Assembly (NCBI GenBank): GCA_021927905.1
Contig: BLLK01000045.1
Coordinates: forward strand, 1,798,001-1,862,000
Length of the DNA stretch: 64,000 nt
Direction: 5' to 3'
From: Chaetoceros tenuissimus
Lineage: Eukaryota > Bacillariophyta > Thalassiosirophyceae > Chaetocerotales > Chaetocerotaceae
A program made the translations under genes and the position numbers. The notes under the pieces were generated by a model that saw nothing but the letters and a program-made list of their open reading frames with translations, was not told where the DNA came from and searched no databases. Shown piece by piece: positions 48,354 through 59,337 of the stretch (position 1 is the first letter of the stretch; each line of letters begins with the position of its first letter).

Positions 48354-49426
48354 ATGTGTGACCCGAAATTAGACGATAAAAGTCCAATCTATATTGAGAC
48401 AGTCAAAAAAGGGTCTGATGGTATCTATTCTCATCATGTTTACAAAAAGAAAGGTTTGCTTGGCGAAGGAGCGTTCGCCAAGGTCTATAAAGTAGTATGC
48501 GCCAATGTTGCTACCAAAGAGAAACAAACTTATGCCTTGAAGGAAATTTCAAAGAGCAAAATTACATCTAATATTAGATTGCAGAGAGTAAGCTGTTTTG
48601 AATCATATGCCTTGTTTCTTGACTTTTTCGACTTTGTATTCTCATCTATTCTTGCATCTAAAGATTCGAAGAGAAATCAAGATTCAAAAGAAGCTTCATC
48701 ATCGTCACGTTTTGAGCTTGGTGGATTCATTTTCGAATGAACTGAATCACTATCTCGTTCTTCCTCTCTGTACTGCAAGTTTGGGAACGGTACTACGAAG
48801 TCGCCCTCACAAGTCCCTCTGTGAGATATCCATGAAGAAAATCATGTTTCAAATAGTTCTTGCGCTTCGGTTCTTACACCACAACCTCGTACTTCACAGA
48901 GATTTGAAGCCTGATAATATCCTTCTAGATAATAACTACAGCGTGAAAGTTGCAGATTTTGGATTATCTACTATTCTCTCACATAAAAACGATACGAGAA
49001 GCTCACAGGTTGGAACAGCTAACTACATGTCAAGAGAATTAGTTCGAAAGGAGAAATACTCCTTTCCTACGGATATTTGGTCATTAGGGTGCATTATTTA
49101 TTCATCCTTGTATGGTCAAACCCCGTTCCAGTCTAGTGATAAACAGACTACCTACAAGAGAATAGAAGAAGTCGACTATGACTTTCCTCTTGACCATAAA
49201 TTCATGGTCTCGAAAGATGCTCGCAAAATGATTTCAGCGTTGTTGCATCCAATTCCAGAGAAGAGGTAAGTAAAAGTTGACTTTTGAGATTCCAGTTTGA
49301 TTTCATCAGCTTTCTTATTCTACGTAATACGCAAACAGACCTACAAGCTATGAACTATGCAGCCATGCCTTTTTCAGGTATCATGAGGGTGAAAGAGTCC
49401 AGAAAATGACTTGCAAGTGTGAATAA
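48354..49426 (+). CDS. Polo-like Ser/Thr protein kinase domain, no polo-box seen
   Basis: Exon 1 is 48354-48587, exon 2 is 48664-49265, and a possible last exon is 49378-49426, giving 294 residues. The glycine loop LLGEGAFAKVYKV and the catalytic Lys in YALKEISKSKI come first. Then follow HRDLKPDNILLD (catalytic loop), ADFGLSTIL (DFG) and DIWSLGCIIYSSLYGQTPF. The GEGAFAKVY loop, which has Ala where most kinases have Gly, is typical of Polo-like kinases. The activation segment ends GTANYMSRELV, so the usual APE is SRE. The protein ends soon after the kinase domain and no polo-box is seen to 50 kb. The 3' end is uncertain. A more kinase-like continuation (ITPQRETIERHLERI) begins at 49439 but is out of frame by one base with the GTAAGT donor. 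The gene may be a truncated paralogue or mis-assembled at its end. Confidence 0.7.
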
Positions 49427-50014
49427 TCACGTTGCAGATAACTCCACAAAGAGAAACAATTGAACGTCACTTGGAAAGAATTCTAATAAATATAGAATCA
49501 CATCAAGAGGAAGTTATTATTAGCTAGAGAAAGAACCATCAAAGTATATAGTTAAGATAAAAGACAAAAGAATCGTCGCTATTTGTTGACCTACGTTCAT
49601 GTTTTTTGTTTGCAAAATACCAAGTAAAGAGGTGGAAGTTCATGGAGAAGCATCGGTCAGAGGTACTTTTCTTCCTTTGGGAACCAGTCATTACGCGATC
49701 CTCTCTACACTAAACTCTACTCCTACGTATGTCTGCATCACAACAATATCATCTCTTGTTGATGATGGGAACAATCTCTTCTCCCTTCCCTAACTTGCTT
49801 CCAAGCCGTTCTCTAATTATTACTTCCTGCAACGAAACCAAAACATCATTTTTAGTCTGAAGGGGCTTCTCATTATCTCACGAGACATTACAGAAAAGAC
49901 CGTTCAAAAATTCACTTTTTGTTTATTTTTACACTAGATTAGATACTTGTTCCCGCTGTAAATGTATATACAGAATTTTTTAGGAAAGGAAAAGGGGGAA
50001 CCTATCAGAAAGAT
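49427..50014. other. 3' flank of the kinase gene
   Basis: About 590 bases between the kinase end and the HSF gene stop. The first part (49439-49528) reads as ITPQRETIERHLERI and onward to a stop, and may be a decayed or mis-spliced kinase exon. A 64-codon frame at 49599-49793 is not recognised. Confidence 0.35.
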
Positions 50015-50932
50015 CTATCTGAAAGCTGGTCTACTCATGTTGAGCGGAGAGTTAAAAGCGTGGAAATCCGTGCTTTGTCTAGAAATGTTTCCTAACTGAG
50101 CTGTCAGTGCAAGTTCTGGCACTCCATAGCTAATTGGGAAAGATGAAAAGTTCTGGATATTATTCTGAATACTGGTGTTAGAAAGGCTTCGCAATACTTC
50201 GTTTGGCCTATTCTGCATCAGCGGTATACGACGAGGAGCTGCGGACAGTTTTGTTTTGGGAATAGATTCTCTATTTTTGTAGCCATGTAGAAGAGTATCC
50301 ATCTTTGCTTTCATCTTTTTCTCATCGCATGAAATCAAATTGCATAGAGATTTAGAGCTCTTTCTGAATAGCTTATTGTAGTAAGCTCCAGCATATGGAC
50401 CTTTTGGAACCCTGGTAAAGTTCCACCTGCTGAGTTTCCTAGCAAAGCTTTGAAACTGAGTCGCCTTCAAATGTTTTGGAAGAATCTCAGCTGTGAAACG
50501 TTCTCTATCAATAATAATGAATGCTTTTCCACCTGGTAGCCACGCCACAATATCATGATATTTTGCGTTTTCAAGGATATCATGAAGTATCTCCGGGAAT
50601 TTCTTGTTTGCCTTGTTCAGTTTCGAAGATTTGACGAGGTCATCTACAGAATTTACTCTAAGTCGAGTTTCTTGCTCGGGGATGTGGTAAGTACCAGAGG
50701 AAGGCATGAGTGATTCAACACCTCTCCGCCTCGATCCTTGATGCTGTAGCATAAGGAGATGTTCTTGAGCGAAATCAGCCTGAAGCAATGGAAAAGCTTC
50801 TCGTTGCTGCTGATACAAAGCTTCTTCAGGCCTAGATGTATGGTAAAAATTAGGAGAACCCACAAGAGATGCGAGAGCAATGGCGGCAGTCAACTCTGTA
50901 TGGGAGTTACGGGTTACTAGTTGAGGATTCAT
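50015..50932 (-). CDS. Heat-shock-factor (HSF)-type transcription factor
   Basis: The 305-residue protein has one HSF DNA-binding domain at about residues 109-200. Key parts are KFPEILHDILENAKYHDIVA, then WLPGGKAFIIIDRERFTAEI and FQSFARKLSRWNFTRVPKG. The last piece is the recognition helix, in which SFARKLSRWNF is close to the classical SFVRQLNxYGF. Diatoms have many HSF genes, and this one has the shortened loop common in them. No Leu-zipper trimerisation repeat (HR-A/B) of full length is evident, so it may bind DNA as a different oligomer. The rest is Ser/Asn/Arg-rich. A nuclear regulator is expected. Whether it responds to heat is unknown. Confidence 0.93.
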   Translation of the reverse strand: MNPQLVTRNSHTELTAAIALASLVGSPNFYHTSRPEEALYQQQREAFPLLQADFAQEHLLMLQHQGSRRRGVESLMPSSGTYHIPEQETRLRVNSVDDLVKSSKLNKANKKFPEILHDILENAKYHDIVAWLPGGKAFIIIDRERFTAEILPKHLKATQFQSFARKLSRWNFTRVPKGPYAGAYYNKLFRKSSKSLCNLISCDEKKMKAKMDTLLHGYKNRESIPKTKLSAAPRRIPLMQNRPNEVLRSLSNTSIQNNIQNFSSFPISYGVPELALTAQLGNISRQSTDFHAFNSPLNMSRPAFR

Positions 50933-52397
50933 GGTTAGAGATACTTTAGGATGAATATGAAGGTTTGTGAAATAACAATAATTATGAGAAACGCAGCCAG
51001 AGAAAAGAAGGGAAGCTCCTCAGAATCTCCCTCAGATGCCTTGAATGACCCGTCTTTTCCTGGATGACTCTTTTATACCAAGGAGTCATTTGTCATAACG
51101 TTCTCTCTCCGCTTTTCAGTTTTGGAGACACGGTAGAATGATAAAATGAGCACGTGAACGAATGAATTGCCGAAGAATTTGCAGATCCTCTGATGATGGT
51201 GATGTATTGCAAGATAGCTTAGCAGATGTATTGCAAGATAGCTTAGCATGAATGACGAGGAATTATCAGTAATTTTCATGATGAATTGAATTTTGCCTCC
51301 AAATTGAAACTAGAATACTGTACAAGACAGTACTTAGTTCCATACGTACGCTTTTTCGTTCTTGGAAGATGATCTGGATTGAAATGAGTCCTTCTTGATG
51401 ATTACTATTTATGTAAGAGCATAAGAACTTAAAAATCTTTACGTAACAAAAAACAAGTTACAATTTTTATTATATTTGTCATTTGTAACGCATGAATCTC
51501 CCCTTTTCTCTTCCAATACATCAGTCTCTAATCATTAGTTTTCACTTTCGTGCTTTTCTCTTCTAACCTTCCTACTTTACGTACCACACCAGCTTCCTAC
51601 TCGGTCGTTTTTCGGAATGACCGAAAACAAGATGACCTTTTTGAGAGTATTTGAGGCGTTCTTTTGCTGTATGAAGAATGAATCAAATTCAATAATTGAA
51701 AAGCGAAATAAAAAGTTCTCTACAAAAATGACCGTTTTCATAGTGGTCTGGTTTTAATCTTAGTACCTGCTTTGGCAATCCTTCTCTTTTCAGTCTCTAT
51801 TACCAGTGGAATAGTGCTCAGTTCTCACTTTTATTCCAACATGTGCGTATGCTGTACAAAACATGATGATATTCCATATACATATTGATGATTCTATATC
51901 CACACCTCTATATGTTTCTTTTGTATAGGTCAATATATCAATTGATAAAAATGCCCTTTGGTGTTTTGAAATACCATGCTCGAATATATTGGAAAACAGT
52001 TATTCCATGAAACCTTCTTCTTTTTACTCATAGTCCCACAAAATTGCAAGTGATAAATTCATTTCAGTCAACATTTCTAGAAACAAATGAATTAAATAAT
52101 TATAAAAATAAGAAAGTAGATTTGTTCGTAAGGTAGTAGCACTGTGAATGTTCCGATTGAGTAAGATACGTAGTCGTATTCGTACGTACCACCATAAGAA
52201 AAGTTAGTCAAAATCTGAATGTGTAGCTAGCTAGATAGCTAGCAACCTTTAAATCCTAAGCCAACATGGCACCCTTTTTCAACGGATCGGATAATGCTGG
52301 TGTCTGTCAAAAAGAAGAAGAATGAAGGTCACATTTTTAAATCAAAACATTCCATTACTTAGTTAGCAAAGCTTTCTTCATTGAACTCCAATAGAAT
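50933..52397. other. Long intergenic stretch between divergent HSF and CXC regulator genes
   Basis: About 1.47 kb without a supported gene; it must contain both promoters. It includes a perfect tandem duplication of 24 bases (51201-51248) and a run of TAGCTAG words near 52225-52245. TTCTAGAA near 52073 resembles a minimal heat-shock element, but a single unit is weak evidence. Confidence 0.45.
51201..51248. repeat. 24-bp perfect tandem duplication
   Basis: The unit GATGTATTGCAAGATAGCTT plus AGCA occurs twice without gap, upstream of the HSF gene. It is probably a replication-slippage event. Confidence 0.9.
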
Positions 52398-54239
52398 ATG
52401 TCACCAACTACACCAGCTACAGCAGACGAGAAAGAAATCGTAAATCCGAGTAGCGAAAGGACCGACCTAGTGGCGCTTGGACTAGCACAAGAAGCTAGAG
52501 GGAGTAGATCCATGGATGAAGCTGACCCTCGAATAGTAGGTGATAGCACCAATAGAGTTAGTTTCGCATTACCAACTCCAAGTACTACAGGAGAAAGCTC
52601 AAGTATCAAAGAAACTCCAATGGCAGTAGCTACTATCCATGCAATAGAGTTGACAGCGAGTAGGAGGTAAGTTATTGAAGAATACGATTGAATTTGAAAC
52701 AATGATGACGACAATGCTCACCATCGAATCATTCTTAAAGTACTATTGATACAGTATCTACAGTTGCTTCTACATTGAATCGAAAAAATACTGCCGATTA
52801 TGAACCTATTGAAGTTACTTCACTAGCAGATGATAAAAAGCCTTCACCAAAGAAAGTAGACTACACGAATGCTCCAATTGTACCAAGTCTAGCTTCTACT
52901 ATGCCTTCACTACCTAGAGGAATGCCATTGCATCCAGCATTGAATATTCCTGATAATCTTACCGAGAGTCTTAGTCCAAGTCTATTGCAACCTATGCCAC
53001 CTCTTTCAGCTACTGGAGACTTTACTATCGACTCCTTTGCTTATTTCAATCCTGTACTGAGTCCGTATGGAGGTATCACAAACAGAAATTCTCCAATCTT
53101 TCAATCCATGGCAAATATTCAAGCTGGAAACTTTGCTACTTTTCCGTCTCCGTCCAATATGAACTTGTCGTGTATGGACGATATTGCCCTTGAAGCTACT
53201 GAAGAGGATCAAGAAAATCTCAAGCCTAGTTCTACTGAGATTATGAAAATTGATCCACCAAAGAGAGCTGTAGGCAAGAGCCTAGAACGTCTCACTGAAT
53301 CCATGAAGAAGAAAAAGAGAAGAATACAGAAGCCAACTAATACTGAGAAGACTTCGACCGTTACAACTGTTGCCAATAGGAGACTACCTCTTCGCAAGAG
53401 AGGAATCAAACATCCAATCTCTTCAGTGTCTCCTCCAATCATCACTACTTCTATTCCAGCACCTCGTTCTTCTATCCAAATCTCAACGGCTCGCATTCGT
53501 ACAAATCAAGATATCCAAAACTCTATTGGAAAGAAGAGAGTTATCCAACATCATCCTTCTTTTGGAAAGAATACTATTGTGGATTCAATTGAAACAAAGC
53601 AAAGTCTAACCGTTGCTACTCGTGGATGCAAGTGTCCTAACTCCAAGTGTGTCAAGCTTTATTGCGAATGCTTTCAAGGCGGAAATCTTTGTGGTGGAAA
53701 GTAAGTTTTTCCAAAATATAGCTATTGCTTTCTTTGTAATTTCTTTTTATCTCATTGTTTTGAATTTAGATGCCGTTGTGATTCTTGTCATAATACATTG
53801 GAGGAGAGTTATCCTGGTGGTCTCCGCCACAACAAGATCAAAGAGTGCATGACAAAACGAGCTGACGCTTTCCATGTTCGTGAAGTCAAGTCGGCAGAGG
53901 ACGAGGGTTGCAAGTGCAAGAAGAGCCATTGTCTAAAGAAGTATTGCCAAGTGAGTAATTGTACTTTTGTGATTTTTACTATATCCTAGAAACTTGTCTT
54001 TTTGACACGAATTTTATTTATTTATTCAGTGCTTCAAGCAAGGCATCAAATGCTCAGGCCTTTGTTCTTGCTCCGATTGTTTGAACCTTTCAGATGAGGT
54101 TGAAGCGACTGAAGTGAGTGCAGAAGTAGAAGAGGTGTCTGACGAAGACGAAACCACGGAAGTCTCTTACGAGGATGAAGTTGCCTACGAAAGTGGATTT
54201 ACTGAAAGTAAAGCTTATACCCCTGCTGTTGCTATTTAG
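52398..54239 (+). CDS. CXC/CRC-domain transcription factor (tesmin/TSO1/LIN54-like), four exons
   Basis: Exons are 52398-52666, 52741-53700, 53770-53950 and 54030-54239, with GTAAGT or GTGAGT donors throughout. They total 1620 bases, or 539 residues. The first 380 residues are Ser/Pro/Thr-rich and probably disordered, with a basic stretch (KKKKRRIQKP). From about residue 385 come two CXC units: GCKCPNSKCVKLYCECFQGG, then NLCGGKCRCDSC, followed by a spacer and GCKCKKSHCLKKYCQCFKQG, then IKCSGLCSCSDC. Each binds three zinc ions and carries the Tyr that inserts into the DNA minor groove. LIN54-type proteins bind the cell-cycle element CHR (TTYGAA) and form the DREAM/MuvB complex. The conserved RNPxAFxPK spacer motif is replaced here by NKIKECMTKRADAFHVR. 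The C-terminus is acidic. Confidence 0.95.
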
Positions 54240-54604
54240 AAAAGAGGAGTTGCAAATAGGAAATGTTCTGAATAAAAACAGTTGTTTTGGAAACTCTGTT
54301 CTGATTTCAGTCAAATAGAACCGACTAATAGAATAAAGCAAAGTGAGCTTTGATAACACTATAGACGCACTATAGACGTAGTCACCTAAATTTTTCTCTA
54401 CTTTTTATATCCTTTGGTCTATTACGAGAATGCAAAAAGTAGCATTCCGCATACCCCACCTCTGTGTCTGTGGCGATTACAATCCACCCAAAAGTACTAG
54501 TTGAAGCAAGGAAAAAGACAAAGGCTGTATCCTACCATTTTATGTTTTTGAAGATGTAGATCAAATATCTTTGCAAAACAATTACAGATGACATAATATT
54601 ATGA
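54240..54604. other. 3' region between convergent genes
   Basis: About 365 bases between the CXC factor and FKBP stops. Both 3' untranslated regions are expected. Nothing else is seen. Confidence 0.35.
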
Positions 54605-55300
54605 TTACAACTCATTTGCTCCCATCGCCACTTGCATGTCATGAAGAATTTTCATTCTTGAATGAGCCCAATCTTTTGCTGTGGCACTCACATTTTGAGA
54701 AACCTTGTCAATTCTAGCAATTTCATTACTAATTGCTTCTGCAGTAGAATATTTATCTTTTGCCTTCTCAATAAAAGCCTTTTCACGATCAGAGCAATCC
54801 TTGAATGTAGAAATATCACATGTAATAGCAGCAACCTTTTCGCCTTGAATTTCAATCATCTCCATCTTAAAAATGAGTGCATCACCTCCCTTGATAGATG
54901 GAGGCGATCCCCTATCACCATATCCAAGATCAGATGGAATATAAAGTTCCCATACATCACCCTCCACCATCAATTGCATAGCTTCTGTCCAACCTTTGAT
55001 GACCTGATTTGGACGGAATGTTGCTGGCTCGCCACGGTCATAAGAAGAATCAAACTTTGTTCCATCTGTTAAAGTACCATGGTAATGACAAGATGTTGGA
55101 GAGTCAATAGTAGGATGATATTTTCCTTTCCCTTTGTTCAAAATTTTGTATTGCAAACCTGACGGAAGGGTTACAACTCCATCTTTCTGAGCATTAGTTT
55201 CAAGCCACAATTTGGATTCTTTATTAGAGCCAGCGTTGGCAATAGTGAAAAGACAACTTAGAACTGTGACAAAAACTTGGATGAGCTTTGTAGTTAGCAT
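54605..55300 (-). CDS. Secretory FKBP-type peptidyl-prolyl isomerase
   Basis: The start at 55300 gives 231 residues beginning MLTTKLIQVFVTVLSCLFTI, then ANA, which is a good signal peptide. The upstream in-frame ATG (55384) would put 28 polar residues before it and is less likely. The FKBP domain spans about residues 45-150. It includes LPSGLQYKILNKGKGKYHPT, then YHGTLTDGTKFDSSYDRG, FRPNQVIKGWTEAMQLM and WELYIPSDLGYGDRGSPPSI. The conserved Tyr, Phe, Asp, Trp and Tyr pocket residues appear, so the domain should be active. It speeds cis-trans change at proline bonds. The last 75 residues are helical and acidic, with two nearby Cys (ITCDISTFKDC). The protein is probably lumenal in the ER; no KDEL-type end is present (it ends GANEL). 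Plastid-side routing cannot be excluded. Confidence 0.93.
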   Translation of the reverse strand: MLTTKLIQVFVTVLSCLFTIANAGSNKESKLWLETNAQKDGVVTLPSGLQYKILNKGKGKYHPTIDSPTSCHYHGTLTDGTKFDSSYDRGEPATFRPNQVIKGWTEAMQLMVEGDVWELYIPSDLGYGDRGSPPSIKGGDALIFKMEMIEIQGEKVAAITCDISTFKDCSDREKAFIEKAKDKYSTAEAISNEIARIDKVSQNVSATAKDWAHSRMKILHDMQVAMGANEL

Positions 55301-55711
55301 GGTGCGAAGTAAATATGGAAACTGGTAATCATAACCAAAGTATGGGCTTCTAGTAGATACCATTCTAAATAAATCTTTCACCATTACTCATTACTTCACC
55401 TTTCGTCATTGGGTTTTCTAACTGAAATATCGTTCATTTCAATAGGTTTTGAGTCTCATTTCTCTCCCTACCATCGTGCTATTGACACTCAACTATCGCT
55501 GAAATAGCCCTTTTTCATTTCTCTTGATGATGATGTCTACTCTTACTATCCACCCTATTTGAGGTATGTTTCTTTGCTTCACGCTTCACGAAGATAAAGT
55601 ACTTCTTTCTATTGTACACAACAGAAATTTCTTCATCTAGTGTAGATTCTCAGTACAGCTACGAGCGCGATTTATGAAACTACCAGAGCTTATCAATGCA
55701 AAAGTGGAGTT
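55301..55711. promoter_or_regulatory. Divergent 5' region
   Basis: About 410 bases between the FKBP gene and the next plus-strand gene. It holds both promoters. No specific site is recognised. Confidence 0.3.
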
Positions 55712-57703
55712 GTGAATGGACTGTTCAAGATAAAAAGTACAACTGCATACAGATCTTTACGCTTGTGTAACATGTCAAGGAGAATCAATAATACAAGTGG
55801 AGGTTTGTTTGCGGCTTTTTCTCCAACAAAGGCGCCAAATGAAGATTCCAAGAGTACAGGAGAGACTCGAATAGTAGTCTCGGGAAAGAAGGGGAATAGC
55901 CGAGCGGGAAGATTAAAAGCAACCGAGACAGATTCATTGGCTTTAATACAAGCACCAACTGATGGTCAAATAAAACAACATACAATATCGAAAAAGAGGA
56001 GTAGGTCAAGACCTAGAGAAATTAAACCAAATGAAGATATGAAAAGCAAAGCTAACAAGAGTGAAGTTGAGTGTAGCATTCCAACAAAGGCATGCCGTGT
56101 TTTACCAAGGAGAAATAGATACAATCCACCTACGAGTAGAGTATTATATAAATCATTCAAAGCTGCAGATGACCACCAACCGATGAGGAGACCTTCAAAT
56201 TCTCAATGTAACTTCGTCAGCGACACATCCATTTCCTTCGAAGGGACTATGCGAGCCATAAAACTGAATAACTCGGAATTGTTGAAAATACCATCGAAAA
56301 GAAGTGAATCGGATGCATTAGATACACAGAAAAGTACAAAGTCGCAATTGATCACTCCTTCACCGAAGATAAAGAGAAAGAAATCATCCAACACTTCATC
56401 TCAGGGCAGTGATATCTCAGAAGTAAGTTCCAAGGGGAGGAACAATAAAGTGAGAAGAGTTTCTAGCGTTAATGGGACCGCTAAGAAAAAGAAAAGAGTT
56501 GAGTTGGCCAAAGCAGTAGCAGTTGGAAAGGTTACGATTCCAGCACGGGAAGTTGCAAAGTCAACAAGAAAAACAAACAATGGGAAAATCATGAAAAAAA
56601 CACAATCAAATATCAAAAGTCTTGCTTTGACTGAGGCTAATAAGTCACATCAAATGTCAAAAGTCCAAAGAGAAGAACAGGGGCTGACTGAATTCGCAAC
56701 AAAATGTTTCGAGGGATCTGACAGTGATCGAAGGGACCAGCTTTCTACGAGTAGCTTGGAAGGAGATAGAAAGGACAACGATTTGCCAATCCATAGGAGA
56801 ATCAATTCTTCCAAGTCCAAGGATACGCGCCAACCAAAGGGGGAATCTTTGAAAATACCACGAAATGGCAGAAAGAGCAAATTAATGTCGTTCATAGATG
56901 ATGCAATTGATGATTTGAAAGAATTGAAGAATGAAATTAAAAGGATACCAGTCTCTGACTTGGTGAAAATTGAAGATCTGAAAACTATGTATGAACCATT
57001 AACAAGAAAGCATTTACTTGTTGACAATCAACTGAAGAATAAAGTGAAAACAAAGTCCTCACTACAAACCTTTGGTTTCATTGCACCGAAGACAAACTAT
57101 TCAAATAGAACGCCATTTCCACTTTTGAACAATAGTTGTAAAGACAATGACGAGGATTCTTGTTGTGATAGTGTCATTGATTTTGGTATCATTTCAGATT
57201 CAAAAGCAATTGTTTCATATTCAAAACAAGATGATATTGAAGATTGTCAATCTAAATCATCTCTCAAGGATGATAAAGCCAAGGAAAGTAGAAGCAGAAG
57301 TAGAATCCAAAGGAATTCCGTTGGAATATTAGCTTCTCTATCCGCATGCCCGACTCAAGAAACAAGCGTTGTAGCAACACTGCATACTGGAAACATAAAA
57401 ATTCACAGTGATAAAAGTAGTTCGAAGCGAGAATCTAGGATCGGCCTTGATCACACAAATAAAAATGTCAACGTTGAAAAAGAGACGAGAATAATGCCTG
57501 AGAAGGAAAAAGTAGATTCTCAGCAACTCAGCCATTTCCAAGAACTGTTTGCTATGAATCATGATGAATTACTAGGAATAGAGATGAAATCAAGACTTGA
57601 CAAATTATCCCAGAAAGATCATCGAAAGAAGAAAGGAAAAATATTCCCTAATAGAGATGCTTCAAAAGATAACTTATTTGACATGCCAGCTATAGCATTT
57701 TAA
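55712..57703 (+). CDS. Uncharacterised Lys/Ser-rich nuclear-type protein
   Basis: A single frame encodes 663 residues. An internal ATG at about 55772 (MSRRINNTSGGLFAAFSPTK) is a likely alternative start, because the first 20 residues resemble leader sequence. The protein is highly basic and low in hydrophobic residues, with many Lys/Arg clusters (KKKKRVELAK, RSRSRIQRNS, KDHRKKKGKI) that fit nuclear localisation and nucleic-acid or chromatin binding. GGLFAAFSPTKAP near the N-terminus and KLMSFIDDAIDDLKELKNEI near residue 395 are the only helix- or motif-like parts. NHDELLGIEMKSRLDKL near the C-terminus may be another helix. No known domain is recognised. The stop is 25 bases from that of the convergent oxygenase-like gene. 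Confidence 0.65.
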   Translation: MNGLFKIKSTTAYRSLRLCNMSRRINNTSGGLFAAFSPTKAPNEDSKSTGETRIVVSGKKGNSRAGRLKATETDSLALIQAPTDGQIKQHTISKKRSRSRPREIKPNEDMKSKANKSEVECSIPTKACRVLPRRNRYNPPTSRVLYKSFKAADDHQPMRRPSNSQCNFVSDTSISFEGTMRAIKLNNSELLKIPSKRSESDALDTQKSTKSQLITPSPKIKRKKSSNTSSQGSDISEVSSKGRNNKVRRVSSVNGTAKKKKRVELAKAVAVGKVTIPAREVAKSTRKTNNGKIMKKTQSNIKSLALTEANKSHQMSKVQREEQGLTEFATKCFEGSDSDRRDQLSTSSLEGDRKDNDLPIHRRINSSKSKDTRQPKGESLKIPRNGRKSKLMSFIDDAIDDLKELKNEIKRIPVSDLVKIEDLKTMYEPLTRKHLLVDNQLKNKVKTKSSLQTFGFIAPKTNYSNRTPFPLLNNSCKDNDEDSCCDSVIDFGIISDSKAIVSYSKQDDIEDCQSKSSLKDDKAKESRSRSRIQRNSVGILASLSACPTQETSVVATLHTGNIKIHSDKSSSKRESRIGLDHTNKNVNVEKETRIMPEKEKVDSQQLSHFQELFAMNHDELLGIEMKSRLDKLSQKDHRKKKGKIFPNRDASKDNLFDMPAIAF

Positions 57704-57727
57704 AATAACAATTGCCCGACACTACTA

Positions 57728-59044
57728 TTATACCTTATTATACTGTAATATTGCATTTGTTGACAATAAGCCATCATCGTTTTCTTTATCATTTGAATCT
57801 ATTCGGACTTCCAATTTTCCTTCTTTCCATAGCCTATGAATTTGAATATGTAGATCTTCAGCCGCTAGTGGTAGATCAATATTCTGCCTTTCCCATAGCC
57901 CCAATAAATTCGAAACTTTCAAAGGTATCATCTCAACATTGCTCTCTTGACTAACATATCGAGCTTTTATTGTGTCCATTATCCATGTCGTCATAAATTG
58001 TCTATTTTTTCTATGCTCTACTTTCACTCGCTGACGGTTGGCAAGGACTAATATTTTTGCAAGCCCCTTGTTTTGTCTCAAACTCGTAATGTCTACTCCA
58101 TTTCCAACATTATCCTTATTTCCTATTTGATTCATAGTACGATGTAACTTGATCATTTTACGAAATCTTTCTGAGTGCTCAGGGCAGTCTTCAACCCATT
58201 CTCCAACATCGTCCCCAAAGACATTGAAACCAACAATGACACGCTTCCCTTCTACTAACTTGAGAACTTTTCCTGATAAATGCGGAAGTGATCCACTATG
58301 GAGAATACCTTGATTATACCTGTATGGAATTGATACCCAATCATTATCAATAGTCACCTCTGTCACATCATTTGAGGACCAATCTGTCATTCTATTTTCA
58401 GTGCCAGGATTCAACTTGCCCTTGTAACCGTGTTGAGAGTAATGATCGAGCCCTTTGAGTGAAACTGCAAACGTCCCACCTGACATTTGATACTGAGTAC
58501 ACTGAACAGTCCCAGCATATAAGGGAGGAACAATAACATTCTTTGTGTAACGAATATATTCCGCATAATCTATATGGTATGGGACAGAAGATCCTTCATA
58601 AGCAGGGAGTGCCCAAATTTGCACTCCGTGAACACGTTCGTCTAACGCTGGTTCCAATCTTTCTCCGCATATTTGTCTCATTTCTCCTTTTCTATCAGTA
58701 TTGAAGATAAAATGACGGGCAGCTTCTACAGCCAATTTTTGAATTTGGCTATTTGAATTCATGTCATTGTTATAACTCGTTTCACCATTCAATGCTTCTT
58801 CTCTCGACACATATGTTCCCCATGGTATGTCCTCTTTGATTGTAAAATTGTATATTTCGTCGCATAGGCTTTCGGGTAGAACATTCTCATATATTTGAAG
58901 AGAAGGTTCGCCACAATGCTCCTCGTATTGCAAGAGCTTTGTTGGAGATGAGGTACACTCTGGCTGATGACCATCGTTGAAATCTTCAAGCCTTCCATAC
59001 TTTTCAAAGTTTGGAGAGACTTTCTTTCCGTTATCTGAATTCAT
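57728..59044 (-). CDS. 2-oxoglutarate/Fe(II) oxygenase-like protein
   Basis: The 438-residue protein has a double-stranded beta-helix pattern. LQIYENVLPESLCDEIYNFT opens the domain. VPYHIDYAEYIRY supplies the HxD iron ligands. NQGILHSGSLPHLSGKV and KRVIVGFNVF supply the distal His and the Arg that would bind 2-oxoglutarate. Enzymes of this fold hydroxylate proteins, nucleic acids or small molecules. The C-terminal 130 residues are basic and helical (RQRVKVEHRKNRQF), which may direct it to a macromolecule. The substrate is not evident. There is no signal peptide, so a cytosolic or nuclear site is likely. Confidence 0.75.
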   Translation of the reverse strand: MNSDNGKKVSPNFEKYGRLEDFNDGHQPECTSSPTKLLQYEEHCGEPSLQIYENVLPESLCDEIYNFTIKEDIPWGTYVSREEALNGETSYNNDMNSNSQIQKLAVEAARHFIFNTDRKGEMRQICGERLEPALDERVHGVQIWALPAYEGSSVPYHIDYAEYIRYTKNVIVPPLYAGTVQCTQYQMSGGTFAVSLKGLDHYSQHGYKGKLNPGTENRMTDWSSNDVTEVTIDNDWVSIPYRYNQGILHSGSLPHLSGKVLKLVEGKRVIVGFNVFGDDVGEWVEDCPEHSERFRKMIKLHRTMNQIGNKDNVGNGVDITSLRQNKGLAKILVLANRQRVKVEHRKNRQFMTTWIMDTIKARYVSQESNVEMIPLKVSNLLGLWERQNIDLPLAAEDLHIQIHRLWKEGKLEVRIDSNDKENDDGLLSTNAILQYNKV

Positions 59045-59337
59045 TTTATTAGTAGATTATGCAGTTTCTTTCTTCTTTTGCTTTGTAGAATAGAGTAAAG
59101 TTCATATTTTGGAGTGTGTTGCGTGCTTTGCTGCTGCTTATTTCTGTACCTTAAGAATGAAGACTGGGTTTGTGTGCATGTTCATAGAGGTCGTACAATG
59201 ACAATTTATGTAGGACCCGTCATGGATCCGATCTGTTTTAGCCGCCAAACAGAGAAGAAGAACAAAAGAGCAAACATGAAAGTGTTATCCTTCTTGCAAC
59301 TTTCATAGTTTGTAAATAGCAACCCAAAAGAAATACT
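59045..59337. promoter_or_regulatory. Divergent 5' region
   Basis: About 290 bases between the oxygenase-like gene and the next plus-strand gene. No recognised site. Confidence 0.3.

Noticed and set aside
52073-52080. TTCTAGAA as a heat-shock element
   Set aside because: It is a single inverted unit in AT-rich DNA, more than 1 kb from the HSF gene. Chance occurrence is likely.
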